DNA of 64,000 nucleotides from an uncultured Paracoccaceae bacterium. GTDB taxonomy: Bacteria > Pseudomonadota > Alphaproteobacteria > Rhodobacterales > Rhodobacteraceae. The notes below the pieces were generated by a model. The model searched no databases, was not told the DNA's origin, and saw nothing but the letters and a program-made list of their open reading frames with translations. Positions 1 to 8,670 of this stretch are shown here, one piece after another. Location of the stretch: the NCBI GenBank assembly GCA_951812305.1, contig CATOSB010000002.1:744001-808000 (forward strand), written 5' to 3'. A program made the position numbers and the translations under genes. The first letter of the stretch is position 1. Each line of letters opens with the position of its first letter.

Positions 1-90
1 CGATAAGTTGAAAACCAGCATGGGACTGGAACACACTCGACACAGATCGCCTGCCAACGCATTCGTACACCTCATCTCGTGTGTCGCAGC

Positions 91-186
91 CTATAGGCTC
101 GGGAAAACCAAAGTTAAAATGGGACCCATAACCGTGCCGGAAACAATCAGGCAGGTCGAATACCAGATATAGCGCTTATCCAGAAC
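91..186 (-). other. Hydrophobic in-frame remnant after the tctC stop
   Basis: Directly after the TGA that ends the tctC-like gene, the same frame stays open for 31 codons to a TAG. It encodes a strongly hydrophobic stretch containing VSGTVMGPILTLVFPSL, which resembles a membrane helix rather than the end of a soluble binding protein. It has no start codon of its own. It may be the tail of a neighbouring membrane component joined to tctC by a deletion, or chance. The rest of bases 1-186 shows no recognisable gene. Confidence 0.3.
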
Positions 187-951
187 TCAGGTTAGATAGC
201 CATGCACACTGCTTGTCAACGGCAGCGCAAAACCCTGCTCTTCCGTTGTCGGTATGTCTGGCAGGAATTCGTGGCGGGACGTGCCGTAGTACGAAAGCGG
301 CTTTACCATACCGTCCGTGACCATCGCTTTCATCGACACCGGATTGACTTTGATGATGTCCACATCGCCAGAAAGCAACGCCTGGCGAGAACCGCTGTCG
401 CCTCCGCTGACATGGACCAGCCTAAGTTCAATCCCCAGTTCCTCACTGATATTCAGAATGTCGATATGTGACAGCGCGCCGGTATTGATCGACGCCCGCA
501 CTTCGCCGGGATGCTCCTTAGCGTAGGCCTGCAGTTCGGTGAGGTTGGAAAACGGCGCGTCTGGTCGCGCGTACTGTCCGCCCGCAGAGGTGTTGACCCG
601 GGCCAGCGCCTCGAACTCTTCATTCATGTCAAAGCCAAGCATTCCGAGGATGCTGGCCTGGATCGTGGCCTCGTGAATGAACATCAGTGTGTAACCATCG
701 GCGGCCCGGCTTTGTACAAAACGCGCACCCGCCGCGGTGCCTGCACCGGGCATGGCCTGAACGCCCACGGAAGTTGGGATTTTATCTTCAAGCACCGAGA
801 GAATGCCGAGGATGATTTTGTGATAGCCGCTGCCAGCTTTGTTGGGGAACACGATTGTGATCGGTTGCTCGGGATAGTCCGCTTTTGCGGGCGCCACCGG
901 CGCGGTGAACAAAGCCGCGGCGGTCAGGACTGTGGCGATCAGGCGTTTCAT
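187..951 (-). CDS. TctC/Bug-family periplasmic solute-binding protein, C-terminally short
   Basis: Tripartite tricarboxylate transporter (TTT) binding protein of the Bug/TctC family, expected to deliver a carboxylate to a TctAB permease. The start at 951 is preferred over a longer frame because GGGGAG lies just upstream and the product then begins with a signal peptide (MKRLIATVLTAAALF, cleavage near PAKA). The family pattern YPEQPITIVFP follows, then a GAGTAAGARFV segment. At about 254 residues it is shorter than the usual ~320, and it stops soon after the LPDIPTTEEQGF motif, so the last part of domain 1 is missing. The sulfatase gene lies 37 bp upstream on the same strand. No tctA or tctB is seen in the window. 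It may be non-functional. Confidence 0.75.
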   Translation of the reverse strand: MKRLIATVLTAAALFTAPVAPAKADYPEQPITIVFPNKAGSGYHKIILGILSVLEDKIPTSVGVQAMPGAGTAAGARFVQSRAADGYTLMFIHEATIQASILGMLGFDMNEEFEALARVNTSAGGQYARPDAPFSNLTELQAYAKEHPGEVRASINTGALSHIDILNISEELGIELRLVHVSGGDSGSRQALLSGDVDIIKVNPVSMKAMVTDGMVKPLSYYGTSRHEFLPDIPTTEEQGFALPLTSSVHGYLT

Positions 952-988
952 ATCAGGTCTCCCCATCGATTGTGTTGTCATTTGTCGT

Positions 989-2578
989 TCAGGCAAGTTG
1001 CCGAGCCGCCCTCGATTGAGAATGCGGCAGGGCGTAAGCGGTGAAGATTTCCGGAGGAGCGTCGTGACGGCGCAGCTCTCGGACTATGATGGTCTCCATC
1101 CGGTGACGGATTTCGGGCGCGTCGAGCGGTGACAGCTGCCCGGGATCGGTTTTGAGGTCGTAAAGCTCGTTGCCCTTGAAATCGAGACCGACACCGTCCT
1201 GTCCCGGCGGGCGCGCGGCATCGCTGCGGGCCGTGATTTTCAACACATTGACACCCTTGGTGAAATCGAAGGGCGCGGCCAGTTCCATCCCCTCGAACTC
1301 ATTCAGTGCAAAGGGTCCGGCCATATGCGACGGCATCAGCGTGTATTCATTGAGTCCGTCGCCGGAAAGATCCACCGGGTAATGGTAATAGGCGTAGCGC
1401 CCGTCGACGGCACAGATCGGCCCGCCGAACATGCCCAGGATTTGCGCGTCGCGGTTGGGTGCATCGTGCTCTATCATTGGCAAAAGCGAGGTTCCGGTGA
1501 CCTCTTCGGGCACAGGCAGCCCCCAGAGGTCAAGGATCGTTGGCATCAGATCGGTGGTCTGAGTCAGGCTTTTCCGTTGTGCCCCGGCGCCGTCCATATC
1601 GGGATGCCAGATCGCCAGCGGGATGTGGCTGATCTCTTCGTAGTATGGCATCCGGTTCTTACCCCACCAGTCATGCTCTGACAGCAAGAACCCATGATCG
1701 GTGGTCAGGATCACGCAGGTGTCGTCCCACATCTCAAGCTCATCAAGGGTGTCGAGTAATGTCCCAAAATAATGGTCGCACATCGCCACCAGTGCGGCAT
1801 AGTTGGCCCGGATCTCGGCGATTTCCTCCTCCGAATTCGTAACCGTTTCATACACAGGCCAATCAAGCACTTTGCCGTTGAATCCGGTTTGGAATGCCTC
1901 TTTGAAACGTGCCGGTGCGTGGAACGGCTCGTGCGGATCGAAGGCTTCGAGATGCAGAAGCCAATCGTCGGCACCGTGGTTCGAACGCAGAAAATCGTTC
2001 CCGGCGGCAAAGCATTTCGCGACCGGAAAATCCGCCTCATCCGGCATCGTGTCGCGATTGACAGCGTGCCGGAGCTTTTTCCATCCCTTGTTCGGCGAGG
2101 TGCCGCGCGTAACGTTGCGCTCGCCGCAGCCGAGTTTGGAAAACCCGTAGTGGCGGTCGTCATAAGCCTCGCGAAATCGCTCCAGTGGCGGCTGAACCAC
2201 CGCTTTCCACGGGTCACCCTCCTGCCCGCGGATGAAGTCCCAGGTGTCGAAGGCATTTGTGTATCCGCAACCGCCATCCTCGAAATAGTGCCAGTGGTCA
2301 CTGATGATATGTGTATAGATCCCGCCGCTGCTTAAATGCCGAGGCAGCGAATTGTCGAAGGGTTCCAGTGGCCCCCACGACCGGTGCATGAACGTCAATC
2401 GCCCGGTCTGCATGTCGCGGCGCGCGGGCATGCAAGGGAGAGATCCGACATAATGTTGTTCGAAACGCGCGCTGCGCGCGGCGAAACGATCGAAATTCGG
2501 GGTTGGAACCGATGTTCCACCACAGAAACCAAGTGTTGAGCGGTTGAGGCTGTCGAAGAGAACAAAAACTGCCCGCAT
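989..2578 (-). CDS. Sulfatase (type I, formylglycine family)
   Basis: A hydrolase of the alkaline-phosphatase fold that releases sulfate from a sulfate ester. Cys49 lies in a CMPAR motif, the C-x-P/S-x-R signature whose Cys is converted to formylglycine by a separate enzyme. The N-terminus has the metal-binding Asp (FDSLNR), and a later TTDHGFLLSEH block supplies further metal ligands. The length, 529 residues, is normal for the family. No signal peptide is visible, so a cytoplasmic enzyme acting on an imported substrate is likely. It is divergent from the LysR gene at 2690, and the tctC-like gene follows it. Together they suggest an uptake-and-desulfation unit under LysR control. The substrate cannot be read from sequence. 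Confidence 0.85.
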   Translation of the reverse strand: MRAVFVLFDSLNRSTLGFCGGTSVPTPNFDRFAARSARFEQHYVGSLPCMPARRDMQTGRLTFMHRSWGPLEPFDNSLPRHLSSGGIYTHIISDHWHYFEDGGCGYTNAFDTWDFIRGQEGDPWKAVVQPPLERFREAYDDRHYGFSKLGCGERNVTRGTSPNKGWKKLRHAVNRDTMPDEADFPVAKCFAAGNDFLRSNHGADDWLLHLEAFDPHEPFHAPARFKEAFQTGFNGKVLDWPVYETVTNSEEEIAEIRANYAALVAMCDHYFGTLLDTLDELEMWDDTCVILTTDHGFLLSEHDWWGKNRMPYYEEISHIPLAIWHPDMDGAGAQRKSLTQTTDLMPTILDLWGLPVPEEVTGTSLLPMIEHDAPNRDAQILGMFGGPICAVDGRYAYYHYPVDLSGDGLNEYTLMPSHMAGPFALNEFEGMELAAPFDFTKGVNVLKITARSDAARPPGQDGVGLDFKGNELYDLKTDPGQLSPLDAPEIRHRMETIIVRELRRHDAPPEIFTAYALPHSQSRAARQLA

Positions 2579-2640
2579 TGCCCGTCACCCCCTTTTATGT
2601 GGCTGGACGTCTGTTGGCTTGACCGTATCCGCAATGAGGC

Positions 2641-2679
2641 ATAGTGAAAAATACAATGAATCGAAAAATCCATAACTAT
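2641..2679. promoter_or_regulatory. Candidate LysR-type operator between sulfatase and lysR
   Basis: ATAGT at 2641-2645 and ACTAT at 2675-2679 form an interrupted inverted repeat. Inside it a GAAAAATNC element is repeated in direct orientation. The site is 10 bp upstream of the LysR start and about 60 bp upstream of the divergent sulfatase, a position typical for LysR autoregulation. The inverted repeat is imperfect beyond the five outer bases, so the call is tentative. Confidence 0.3.
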
Positions 2680-2689
2680 TCCTGATATC

Positions 2690-3396
2690 ATGCTGGATCG
2701 TAACCTGCGCTGTTTTCTCAAAGTGGCCGAGCTTGGCTCGTTCACCGCCGCGGCGCGGGCGCTTGGTGTCAGCCAGCCAGCGCTCACCCGCAGCATCCGA
2801 ATTCTGGAATCTGAAACCCGCGCGAAACTGTTTGAACGCCTGCCCCGCGGCGTTGCCCTGACACCCTATGGCGAAATTTTGTTACGCCCCGGGCCCAGGC
2901 AATGGAGCTTGAGGCGCGCTATGCGCGCGAAGAGCTTGCCATGGCAGCGTCGGGGCGCGACATCACCCTGCGCATCGGCGCCGGCCCGATCTGGAGCCTC
3001 GTGCATTTGCCCGAAGCGATGAAAGCGACATTTGACCGCTTCCCTGATTTGCACTGCACGCTAGAGGTCAACACCGCCCAGGCCCTTCTTCCGAAACTCG
3101 AAACCGGTGATCTCGACATCGTACTCGGAGCAATCCGTGAGGATTTCAAGGCACCGCAAATCGTCAGCGAAACTTTGGCGACGATCAACGTGGCGGTCTG
3201 TTGTGCTGGTGGTCATCCTGTGCTGGCCAAATCCGATCCCGGCCTATCGGACCTGCAGCAATTTGGATGGGTGCTCAACCAGCAAAACGAGCAAATGGCC
3301 GACGCGTTGTCGGGGCTTTTTAAAGGGTGGAATTGCATTGAAGTTTGGCACCGAAATTTTCGGCCTGCTGATTTGCGATTCTTCGACTTCAGGTAA
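2690..3396 (+). pseudogene. LysR-family regulator, frameshifted and 3'-truncated
   Basis: The first frame encodes a LysR helix-turn-helix (FTAAARALGVSQPALTRSI). Around 2888-2900 the frame breaks. The effector-binding part continues one frame over (MELEARYAREELAMAASG, then RIGAGPIWSL), so a one-base change separates the two domains. The second part reads normally to about 3320 and then switches into sequence that is antisense to the neighbouring LysR gene, ending at 3396. About 80 C-terminal residues of a normal ~300-residue LysR are therefore lost. It originally faced the divergent sulfatase and probably regulated it. A sequencing error could explain the frameshift but not the chimeric end. 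Confidence 0.75.
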
Positions 3397-4023
3397 GACG
3401 CGCAAGGATGTGCCGCCGCCGACAAAACGAACGGTCAGGTGATCCGCCTCACAATACTCTTTCCAGGATTTGGGCGCCTCGCGAACATCCCCGTCATAAA
3501 AGCACATCATCTTGCCTGAAAAGAGCGGTTTTTGGAAAATGTCGGCCCCATCGGGCGGCAACGGCGTCAGGGCAAGATGACAATGGGCATCCCGCATCAG
3601 GCCAACGGTTGGCTGGCCCGAAGGCAGAAACTCAAACTCGATGTCGATACCCTCGTTCCAGGCATCCTTGGTCAGGTCCGGAAACACCAGATCGCGCTGC
3701 ATGTCGTTTGCGGCCACGACGAATTTCATCGCTTCCTCTTTGGGATCAAACGGGCGCTGATCCGTCAGGCCATTGATGATGTCCAACGCTTTGCGAACCG
3801 GATCTCGCAACGCCAGCGCAGTCTCTGTTGGCATCAGACTGTGGCCGGAGCGCACGAAAAGCGGGTCCTTCAGGATCTTTCGTAACCGGGCCAGAGTGTG
3901 GCTTACGGCGGATTGCGTCACGTCAAGTTTGTCGGCGGCAATCGTGACGGAAGAGTTTTCAAGAATTGCCAGAAATGTCCTCAGGACGTGACCGTCCAGA
4001 TCCAGCACATCGTTTTTCCTCAT
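3244..4023 (-). pseudogene. LysR-family regulator with lost C-terminus (convergent fusion)
   Basis: The N-terminal LysR helix-turn-helix is complete (SSVTIAADKLDVTQSAVSHT), followed by most of the substrate-binding domain. At about 3320, after VPNFNAIPPF, the reading runs into the antisense strand of the convergent LysR gene and ends 25 codons later. About 60 residues of the usual C-terminus are missing. The start at 4023 gives the standard LysR N-terminus; an upstream in-frame ATG would add 21 residues without homology. It is divergent from dctP at 4102, so it presumably regulated the TRAP operon. A truncated LysR may still bind DNA but probably lacks normal effector response. Confidence 0.7.
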
Positions 4024-4030
4024 GTCAAAT

Positions 4031-4048
4031 ATGAATAGACATGAATGG
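4031..4048 (+). promoter_or_regulatory. 10-bp-phased ATGANT repeat, copy 1 (lysR/dctP intergenic)
   Basis: ATGAAT occurs at 4031-4036 and again at 4041-4046, followed by GG, so the two half-sites are one helical turn apart. The same arrangement, ATGANT-N4-ATGAAT-GG, recurs at 13435 and 14364. It lies between the divergent lysR (start 4023) and dctP (start 4102). The regulator is unknown. Confidence 0.4.
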
Positions 4049-4101
4049 ATTGAATGTCGAGCGCGTCGTAGATTTTGCCCAATCATACCTGGGAGGACCT
4101 G

Positions 4102-5112
4102 ATGAAACTGACCAACATTCTCACCGCCGCAGCTTTTGCTGCCGCAACGACAATTGCCTCCGCTTCACACAGCGAAGAGCTGTCTGTTGCGACATTCATT
4201 CCGCCTCAGCACCATATCAACGCCAATCTGTTCAAATGGTTTGGCGACGAGCTGGAAAGTCGCTCCGGCGGCACGCTGACCTTGCAACTTTTCCCCGCGG
4301 GCCAGCTGGGCGCAGGCCCGGTTCAGCAATACAAACGCGTGGTCGAAGGCGTGGCGGACATCACATTCGGGCTTCAGGCCTATACGCCAACGATCTTTCC
4401 GAAATCGATGCTGATCATCCCGCCGGGCAAGGCGACAACAGCGCTGGAGTCGACCGAGCGTTTGCTTTCGGTTTACGACGAGCATCTCGCTGACGAATAC
4501 GAAGACGTGAAGCTTTTGGGCATCTTTACTGTTGCAGGCAATGCCTGGGCGGCCACATCGGATGTTTCAACAATTGACGGTCTGAAGGGGACAAAGATGG
4601 TGCCCTATGCGGCGATGACAACGCCGCTTGTCGAAGCATTGGGGGCGGTGCCGGTTCAAATGCCGGTGACCGAGATGTACACTGGCCTGTCAACGGGAAC
4701 AATCGACTCTACGACGGCGACCTATAACAACATGACGCCGCCCTGGAACTTCTGGGACGTCTCGGATTTCTTCGTCGAAAACGTGCCGGTCCAGTTCGCC
4801 CTCTTTTTCGTTGCCATGAACAAAGATCGTTATCTTGGACTGTCGGATGAGCATCGCGCAATCGTCGATGAACTGGCGGGCGAGGTGTTTTCGATGAAAG
4901 GCGCGGAAAGCTTCCACAACACCGATATGGCCTCGCTGGAAAAGATGCGGTCCGCCGAGCAGATGCAGAATATCAACTGGGTCACGGTATCCGACGAAGA
5001 GCGCGCCAAAATGGACGCTGCCGTCGCCGCGGGGCTTGAGGTTGTGTTCGCCGACTACGAATCTCGTGGCATCGCGGACGTCCGCGCAATCTATGACGCC
5101 ATCAACCAATAA
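4102..5112 (+). CDS. dctP: TRAP transporter solute-binding protein DctP (system 1)
   Basis: Periplasmic receptor of a TRAP transporter, which imports organic acids using an ion gradient. The start at 4102 follows a strong GGGAGG at 4091-4096 and gives a clean signal peptide (MKLTNILTAAAFAAATTIAS). The mature part shows the DctP pattern LFPAGQLGAG and a downstream PVTEMYTGLSTGTID segment typical of the ligand-binding fold. About 336 residues, normal length. It is first in a dctPQM operon and close in type to the second DctP at 18848. The ligand is unknown; the aromatic-acid genes nearby make a carboxylate plausible. Confidence 0.88.
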   Translation: MKLTNILTAAAFAAATTIASASHSEELSVATFIPPQHHINANLFKWFGDELESRSGGTLTLQLFPAGQLGAGPVQQYKRVVEGVADITFGLQAYTPTIFPKSMLIIPPGKATTALESTERLLSVYDEHLADEYEDVKLLGIFTVAGNAWAATSDVSTIDGLKGTKMVPYAAMTTPLVEALGAVPVQMPVTEMYTGLSTGTIDSTTATYNNMTPPWNFWDVSDFFVENVPVQFALFFVAMNKDRYLGLSDEHRAIVDELAGEVFSMKGAESFHNTDMASLEKMRSAEQMQNINWVTVSDEERAKMDAAVAAGLEVVFADYESRGIADVRAIYDAINQ

Positions 5113-5118
5113 GCTCGA

Positions 5119-5150
5119 AAATGGGCGGCCCCGCATTGGGGCCGCCATTT
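5119..5150 (+). promoter_or_regulatory. Hairpin between dctP and dctQ
   Basis: The arms at 5119-5132 and 5138-5150 pair over 13 bases (AAATGG/GCGGCCCC with one bulged G) around a GCATT loop. It sits just after the dctP stop and before the dctQ ribosome site (GGAGG at 5156-5160). There is no T-run, so it is more likely an mRNA-stabilising or attenuating stem that lowers permease relative to binding-protein expression than a full terminator. Confidence 0.6.
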
Positions 5151-5168
5151 GGTTCGGAGGCGCGATTC

Positions 5169-5696
5169 ATGAAACATCCAACCTGGCTCAAAGCGCTTGA
5201 TAAGGTGCTGATCTGGGCCGCCCTTGGCGTCGGCGGAGCGATGCTGATTTTCATGGCCCTCTTCGGTACGTTCAATGTTCTGGTGATGCGCAAATTGATG
5301 AATGCGCCGGTCCGCGGGGCCGAGGATCTGATGATCCTGTCGCTGGTAATCCTGGTGGCCATCGCCATTCCCTTTGGCGGTCGTGTCGGGGCGCATATCG
5401 AGATCGAGATTCTGGAATCCCGCATGTCACCCGGTTTTGCCCGCTGGTCGCTATTTGTCGTTCGAGTAGTTGCTGGGGCTTTGATGCTATTGATGGCCTG
5501 GGAACTGGTCGCAGCCGGTCAGAAAGCCACCAAGTTCGGCGAGACGACCCAGCAATTGCTGATTTCGTACGAGCCGTTCTACTACCTGTTGGCGGGCTGC
5601 ACGGCGCTTTACGTTCTGGTGCTGATTGCGGATGCGATTCAACTGGCAACCGTCGGGAAGATCACGCTAATCCCGCTTGGCGAGGAAATGGCATGA
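5169..5696 (+). CDS. dctQ: TRAP transporter small permease DctQ (system 1)
   Basis: Small membrane subunit of the TRAP transporter, expected to have four transmembrane helices. The start at 5169 is set by GGAGG at 5156-5160. Hydrophobic segments are visible near residues 15-35, 50-70, 90-110 and 130-150, with the family pattern GRVGAHIEIEILESR between helices 2 and 3 and GETTQQLLISYEPFYY before helix 4. It overlaps the dctM start by 4 bp, which indicates translational coupling. It closely resembles the DctQ at 63274-63813, including the GETTQQLLISYEPFYYLL block, so systems 1 and 3 are paralogues. Confidence 0.87.
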   Translation: MKHPTWLKALDKVLIWAALGVGGAMLIFMALFGTFNVLVMRKLMNAPVRGAEDLMILSLVILVAIAIPFGGRVGAHIEIEILESRMSPGFARWSLFVVRVVAGALMLLMAWELVAAGQKATKFGETTQQLLISYEPFYYLLAGCTALYVLVLIADAIQLATVGKITLIPLGEEMA

Positions 5697-6735
5697 TCAG
5701 CATGACGCTCCTCGGCGTGCTGGGATTGTTCGCCCTCTTCGCCCTTCTTGCACTTCGGTTTCCCGTTGCATTGGCAATGATCCTCGTCGGCGTTGTCGGG
5801 ACCATTCTTGCCACCGCGAACCGGTTTCTTGCACTGGGCATGGCCTCTGATCAGGCTTGGGCGCGCGGGATCAAAACCGCGATGTCGAACCTGTCGGGAG
5901 AGGCGTTCGAGGCCGCGTCGAACTACAACCTTCTGGTCATTCCGATGTTCGTGCTTATGGGCAATCTGGCGGGCGTGTCGGGCATGTCGGCGGATCTCTT
6001 CAATGCGGCCTACCGCTGGATGGGCCATATGAAGGGAGGTTTGGCCTCTGCCACAATCGCCGCTTGTGCGGGATTTGCCGCGCTGTCAGGGTCGTCGCTG
6101 GCCGCCGCCATCACCATGGGTCGCGTGGCCCTGCCCGAGATGAAGAAGTTCAATTATTCAGACAGCCTGGCCACCGGATCGGTCGCCGCTGGTGGTACGC
6201 TCGGCTTTCTGATCCCGCCATCGGGCGGCATGATCATCTACGCAGTCCTGACCGAACAATCGATTGGGCGTCTGTTCATGGCCGGTGTCATCCCCGGTAT
6301 CCTGCTGACGCTTCTCTTCATCGGCGCGATTTATCTGACCGTACTTCGCCGCCCAGAGGCCGGACCACCGGGCAACAAGGCCTCTTGGGCTGAACGCCGC
6401 GCGGCGCTTTTCTCTGCACTGCCCTTCGTTATCGTCGTCGGCATCACCATAGGCGGCATGTATTCGGGCTTTTTCACCCCGGTCGAGGCGTCTTCCGTCG
6501 GCGCCTTCCTGACGCTTCTCGTTGCGATTTATCGCCGGTCGCTGAACGGCCGCGCGATCCGAGAGGTGATCCTGCAAACGATCAAGGCTTCGGCCACGGT
6601 TTTCCTGATCCTCATCGGGGCGTTCATCTTCATCCCGTTCATGTCGCTGACAGAACTGCCCAGCCAGCTGGTGACTTTACTGACCTCGTTGTCGATCGGG
6701 GACTTCGGCATCCTGTTGATCATCATCCTGATTTA
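5693..6735 (+). pseudogene. dctM: TRAP large permease DctM, 5' part (split by IS630)
   Basis: Large (12-TM type) TRAP permease subunit. The reading is normal through GFFTPVEASSVGAF and LPSQLVTLLTSLSIGD to ILIY, then enters the IS left end and stops 8 codons later. The missing C-terminal part is intact at 8671-9015, starting MFLGMFLEG, exactly as in the complete paralogue at 61916-63277 (YMFLGMFLES). Without the insertion the protein would be about 460 residues. The 5' product lacks the last helices, so system 1 is probably inactive unless the element excises precisely. Confidence 0.85.
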
Positions 6736-6826
6736 CACTCCTGCGCCTGAATTGGCCTGATGATTTTGATGCCTGTGAATCACTTTGCCGCATGGTCACA
6801 GGCACGGAGGTTTCTATTTTGAGGGT

Positions 6827-7894
6827 ATGAGCAAGCGAGACAAAACAGTCACCTTATCCGACGAGCAGCGCATAGCGCTTGAAGCGCTTTGCCGCCGCCG
6901 CAAAGTTGAGGCCCTTGTTTGGAAACGTGCGCGTGCGTTTCTTCTTCTGGACACAGGAGAAGACGCCGGAACGGTTTGCCGGATTTTGGATATCGGTCCA
7001 ACGGTTCTGACGGAATGGCAGTTCGCGTTTGCCGGAGCGGGGTTGTCATTTTTTGGCTTGAAGGGCTACAGCCAGCGACAGGGGCATCTATCGGTGGAGC
7101 AGGAACGGGCTTTGAAAGCGCATTTCACCGAACATCCGGCACAGAACGTAGATGAGGTCTGTGCCTATGTTCTGGCCGAGTGCGACCAGAGCTACAGCCC
7201 CTCGGGAGCCGCCAGGCTGATGCGCCGCCTGGGGTTTGTGTATAGGAAACCACAATTGCTGCCTGCACAGGCCGATGAAGCCAAACAGGCTGCGTTTATT
7301 GCCCAATATGAGGCCATGATGAACGGGTTGGCCGCAGATGAGATGGTTGTCTTTTCGGACGCTGTTCACCCCGAGCATCAGAGCCGCCCCGCCCATGGCT
7401 GGTTCCCAAAGGGACAAAAGACGGCCCTGAAGGCGACATCCGGGCGCAAACGGCTCAATATTCAGGGAGCGCTTGACCTTGAGACCTTCCAGTTCACCTT
7501 TGTAGAAGGCGAAAAGATCAATGCCCGGACAACCCAACAAATGCTGGAAAAGTTGGAGCGCAACAACCCAACCATGACGACCATCCATGTCTTTGTCGAC
7601 AATGCCCGCTATCATCATGCCAGGATACTTCAGCCATGGCTCAACAGCCCGGAACGCCGGGTGAAGTTGCATTTCCTGCCAGCATATGCCCCGCATCTCA
7701 ACCCAATCGAGCGCCTTTGGGGCGTCATGCACGATTGGGTCACACACAATCGCCACTATGCAACGTTCAACCAGTTCACAGAGGCTATTTTCAACTTCTT
7801 CCGTACGACACTGCCAGAAAAATGGCCTGAGTTCCGCGACACCGTCACCGACAACTTCCGCGTTGTATCGCTCAAGGAATACAAAGTGATATAG
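6827..7894 (+). CDS. IS630-family transposase (single ORF)
   Basis: DDE transposase of the IS630/Tc1-mariner superfamily, 355 residues from the ATG at 6827, in one uninterrupted frame. The N-terminal half has helix-turn-helix features (DAGTVCRILDIGPTVLTEW). The catalytic triad is visible as D178 (VFSDAVHPEH), D258 (VFVDNARYHH) and E295 (HLNPIERLWGVM). A longer frame from a TTG at 6785 exists, but the ATG gives the normal N-terminus. The protein is of a different subgroup from the frameshifted IS630 transposases at 9091, 33187 and 47540. It looks functional. Confidence 0.9.
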   Translation: MSKRDKTVTLSDEQRIALEALCRRRKVEALVWKRARAFLLLDTGEDAGTVCRILDIGPTVLTEWQFAFAGAGLSFFGLKGYSQRQGHLSVEQERALKAHFTEHPAQNVDEVCAYVLAECDQSYSPSGAARLMRRLGFVYRKPQLLPAQADEAKQAAFIAQYEAMMNGLAADEMVVFSDAVHPEHQSRPAHGWFPKGQKTALKATSGRKRLNIQGALDLETFQFTFVEGEKINARTTQQMLEKLERNNPTMTTIHVFVDNARYHHARILQPWLNSPERRVKLHFLPAYAPHLNPIERLWGVMHDWVTHNRHYATFNQFTEAIFNFFRTTLPEKWPEFRDTVTDNFRVVSLKEYKVI

Positions 7895-7923
7895 ATACCC
7901 ACGGGCTTACACCCGTGGTTCTT

Positions 7924-8061
7924 TCAAAGGTCAAGCTCCGCTTGTCCATTATCTTCTCGGCCCTGCCATCGGACGTAATTCCGTATCGTTTGCTCGTCGA
8001 CCCCAACGGTGGACACAAAAAATCCTTTGTAAACGCTGTGGGACGATTTTCGCAGCCGCAT
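7924..8061 (-). pseudogene. IS200/IS605 TnpA C-terminal remnant
   Basis: The minus strand encodes a short C-terminal piece, YKGFFVSTVGVDEQTIRNYV followed by RWQ, then a stop at 7924-7926. VSTVG-x-DE-x-x-I-x-x-Y-I/V is typical of the region of IS200/IS605 Y1 transposases that holds the catalytic Tyr. The upstream catalytic HUH half is missing. A hairpin just downstream at 7899-7918 (CCACGGG/CCCGTGG, loop CTTACA) matches in position and loop the one at the end of the intact copy at 8102-8121. It is a decayed relative of that element. Confidence 0.65.
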
Positions 8062-8094
8062 TCTGCAGACGATAGCCCGAAGACAATGGAAGGG

Positions 8095-8640
8095 CTATCA
8101 TCCCCGCGCTTACACGCGGGGAGTTCCCGCTGGATTAAAATCATCATCGGGCTCGGGTGGCGTCTGGTTCTTGATGTATTCCAACCACACCTCGTCTGTC
8201 ACGTTGCCGCTGCTGGCAACCCGGTAACCGCGGGCCCACAGGTGTTGCCCCCAATATCTTTTGCGCAATATCCCGAACTCGCTCAGCAGCTTGTGCGAAC
8301 TGCGCCCTTTCAGATATTGCTCCGCACGGCTGACCGACAGGTTCGGCGGGGTCGACACCGGCATATGCTCGTGGTCACGGTTGATTGATCCGGCATGCAC
8401 AACCATCCCATGCGCCCGCGCCGTCTCGCGCAGCAACTCACGGCAGCGGTTGCCGACATCGCCGCCCAACACCTGGTAGCGGTACTTCGTCACCCACACC
8501 AAGTGGTATTTGCAGTCCCAAACCGTATGGCTGCCACGCTTGTACGAATCCATAATCAGGCATCTTAACGCAAATGCCGCGATCCCGTCCGGCTAAAGCC
8601 GTGGGGTTTACAGATCCCCTATCGGGGACTCTAACCCGGA
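8095..8640 (-). mobile_element. IS200/IS605-family element (TnpA only), nested
   Basis: A roughly 545-bp element without terminal inverted repeats, as expected for single-strand HUH transposition. The 3' end has a hairpin at 8102-8121 (CCCCGCG, loop CTTACA, CGCGGGG). The 5' end has CGGCTAAAGCCG at 8590-8601 and TCCCC/GGGGA at 8615-8628. It carries only tnpA, no tnpB. It lies inside the right half of the IS630 element and next to an older IS200 remnant. The exact ends are not determined. Confidence 0.7.
8110..8553 (-). CDS. tnpA: IS200/IS605-family Y1 transposase TnpA
   Basis: Single-strand DNA transposase of the HUH/Y1 family, 147 residues. The N-terminus reads as the family does (VWDCKYHLVWVTKYRYQVL). 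The HUH motif is H61-E-H63 in RDHEHMPV; the middle residue is Glu rather than the usual hydrophobic residue. The nucleophile Tyr126 lies in WLEYIKNQ near the C-terminus. The stop codon falls inside the 3' hairpin. It appears complete, although the EH variant of HUH could affect activity. Confidence 0.88.
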   Translation of the reverse strand: MDSYKRGSHTVWDCKYHLVWVTKYRYQVLGGDVGNRCRELLRETARAHGMVVHAGSINRDHEHMPVSTPPNLSVSRAEQYLKGRSSHKLLSEFGILRKRYWGQHLWARGYRVASSGNVTDEVWLEYIKNQTPPEPDDDFNPAGTPRV

Positions 8641-8670
8641 AAACATCAGGCCAATTCAGGCGCACGGGTA

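Larger units (their letters stand above)
6736..8670. mobile_element. IS630-family element in dctM, itself carrying IS200-type DNA
   Basis: Terminal inverted repeats of about 27 bp lie at 6736-6762 and 8644-8670; 21 bp match exactly (TGCGCCTGAATTGGCCTGATG). The element is flanked by TA at 6734-6735 and 8671-8672, the usual IS630 target duplication. Joining the flanks restores the dctM frame (I-Y-M-F-L-G). The transposase gene occupies the left half. The right half, from just after its stop to about 8640, is occupied by an IS200 remnant plus an intact IS200-type element, so this is a nest of insertions. Confidence 0.85.
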
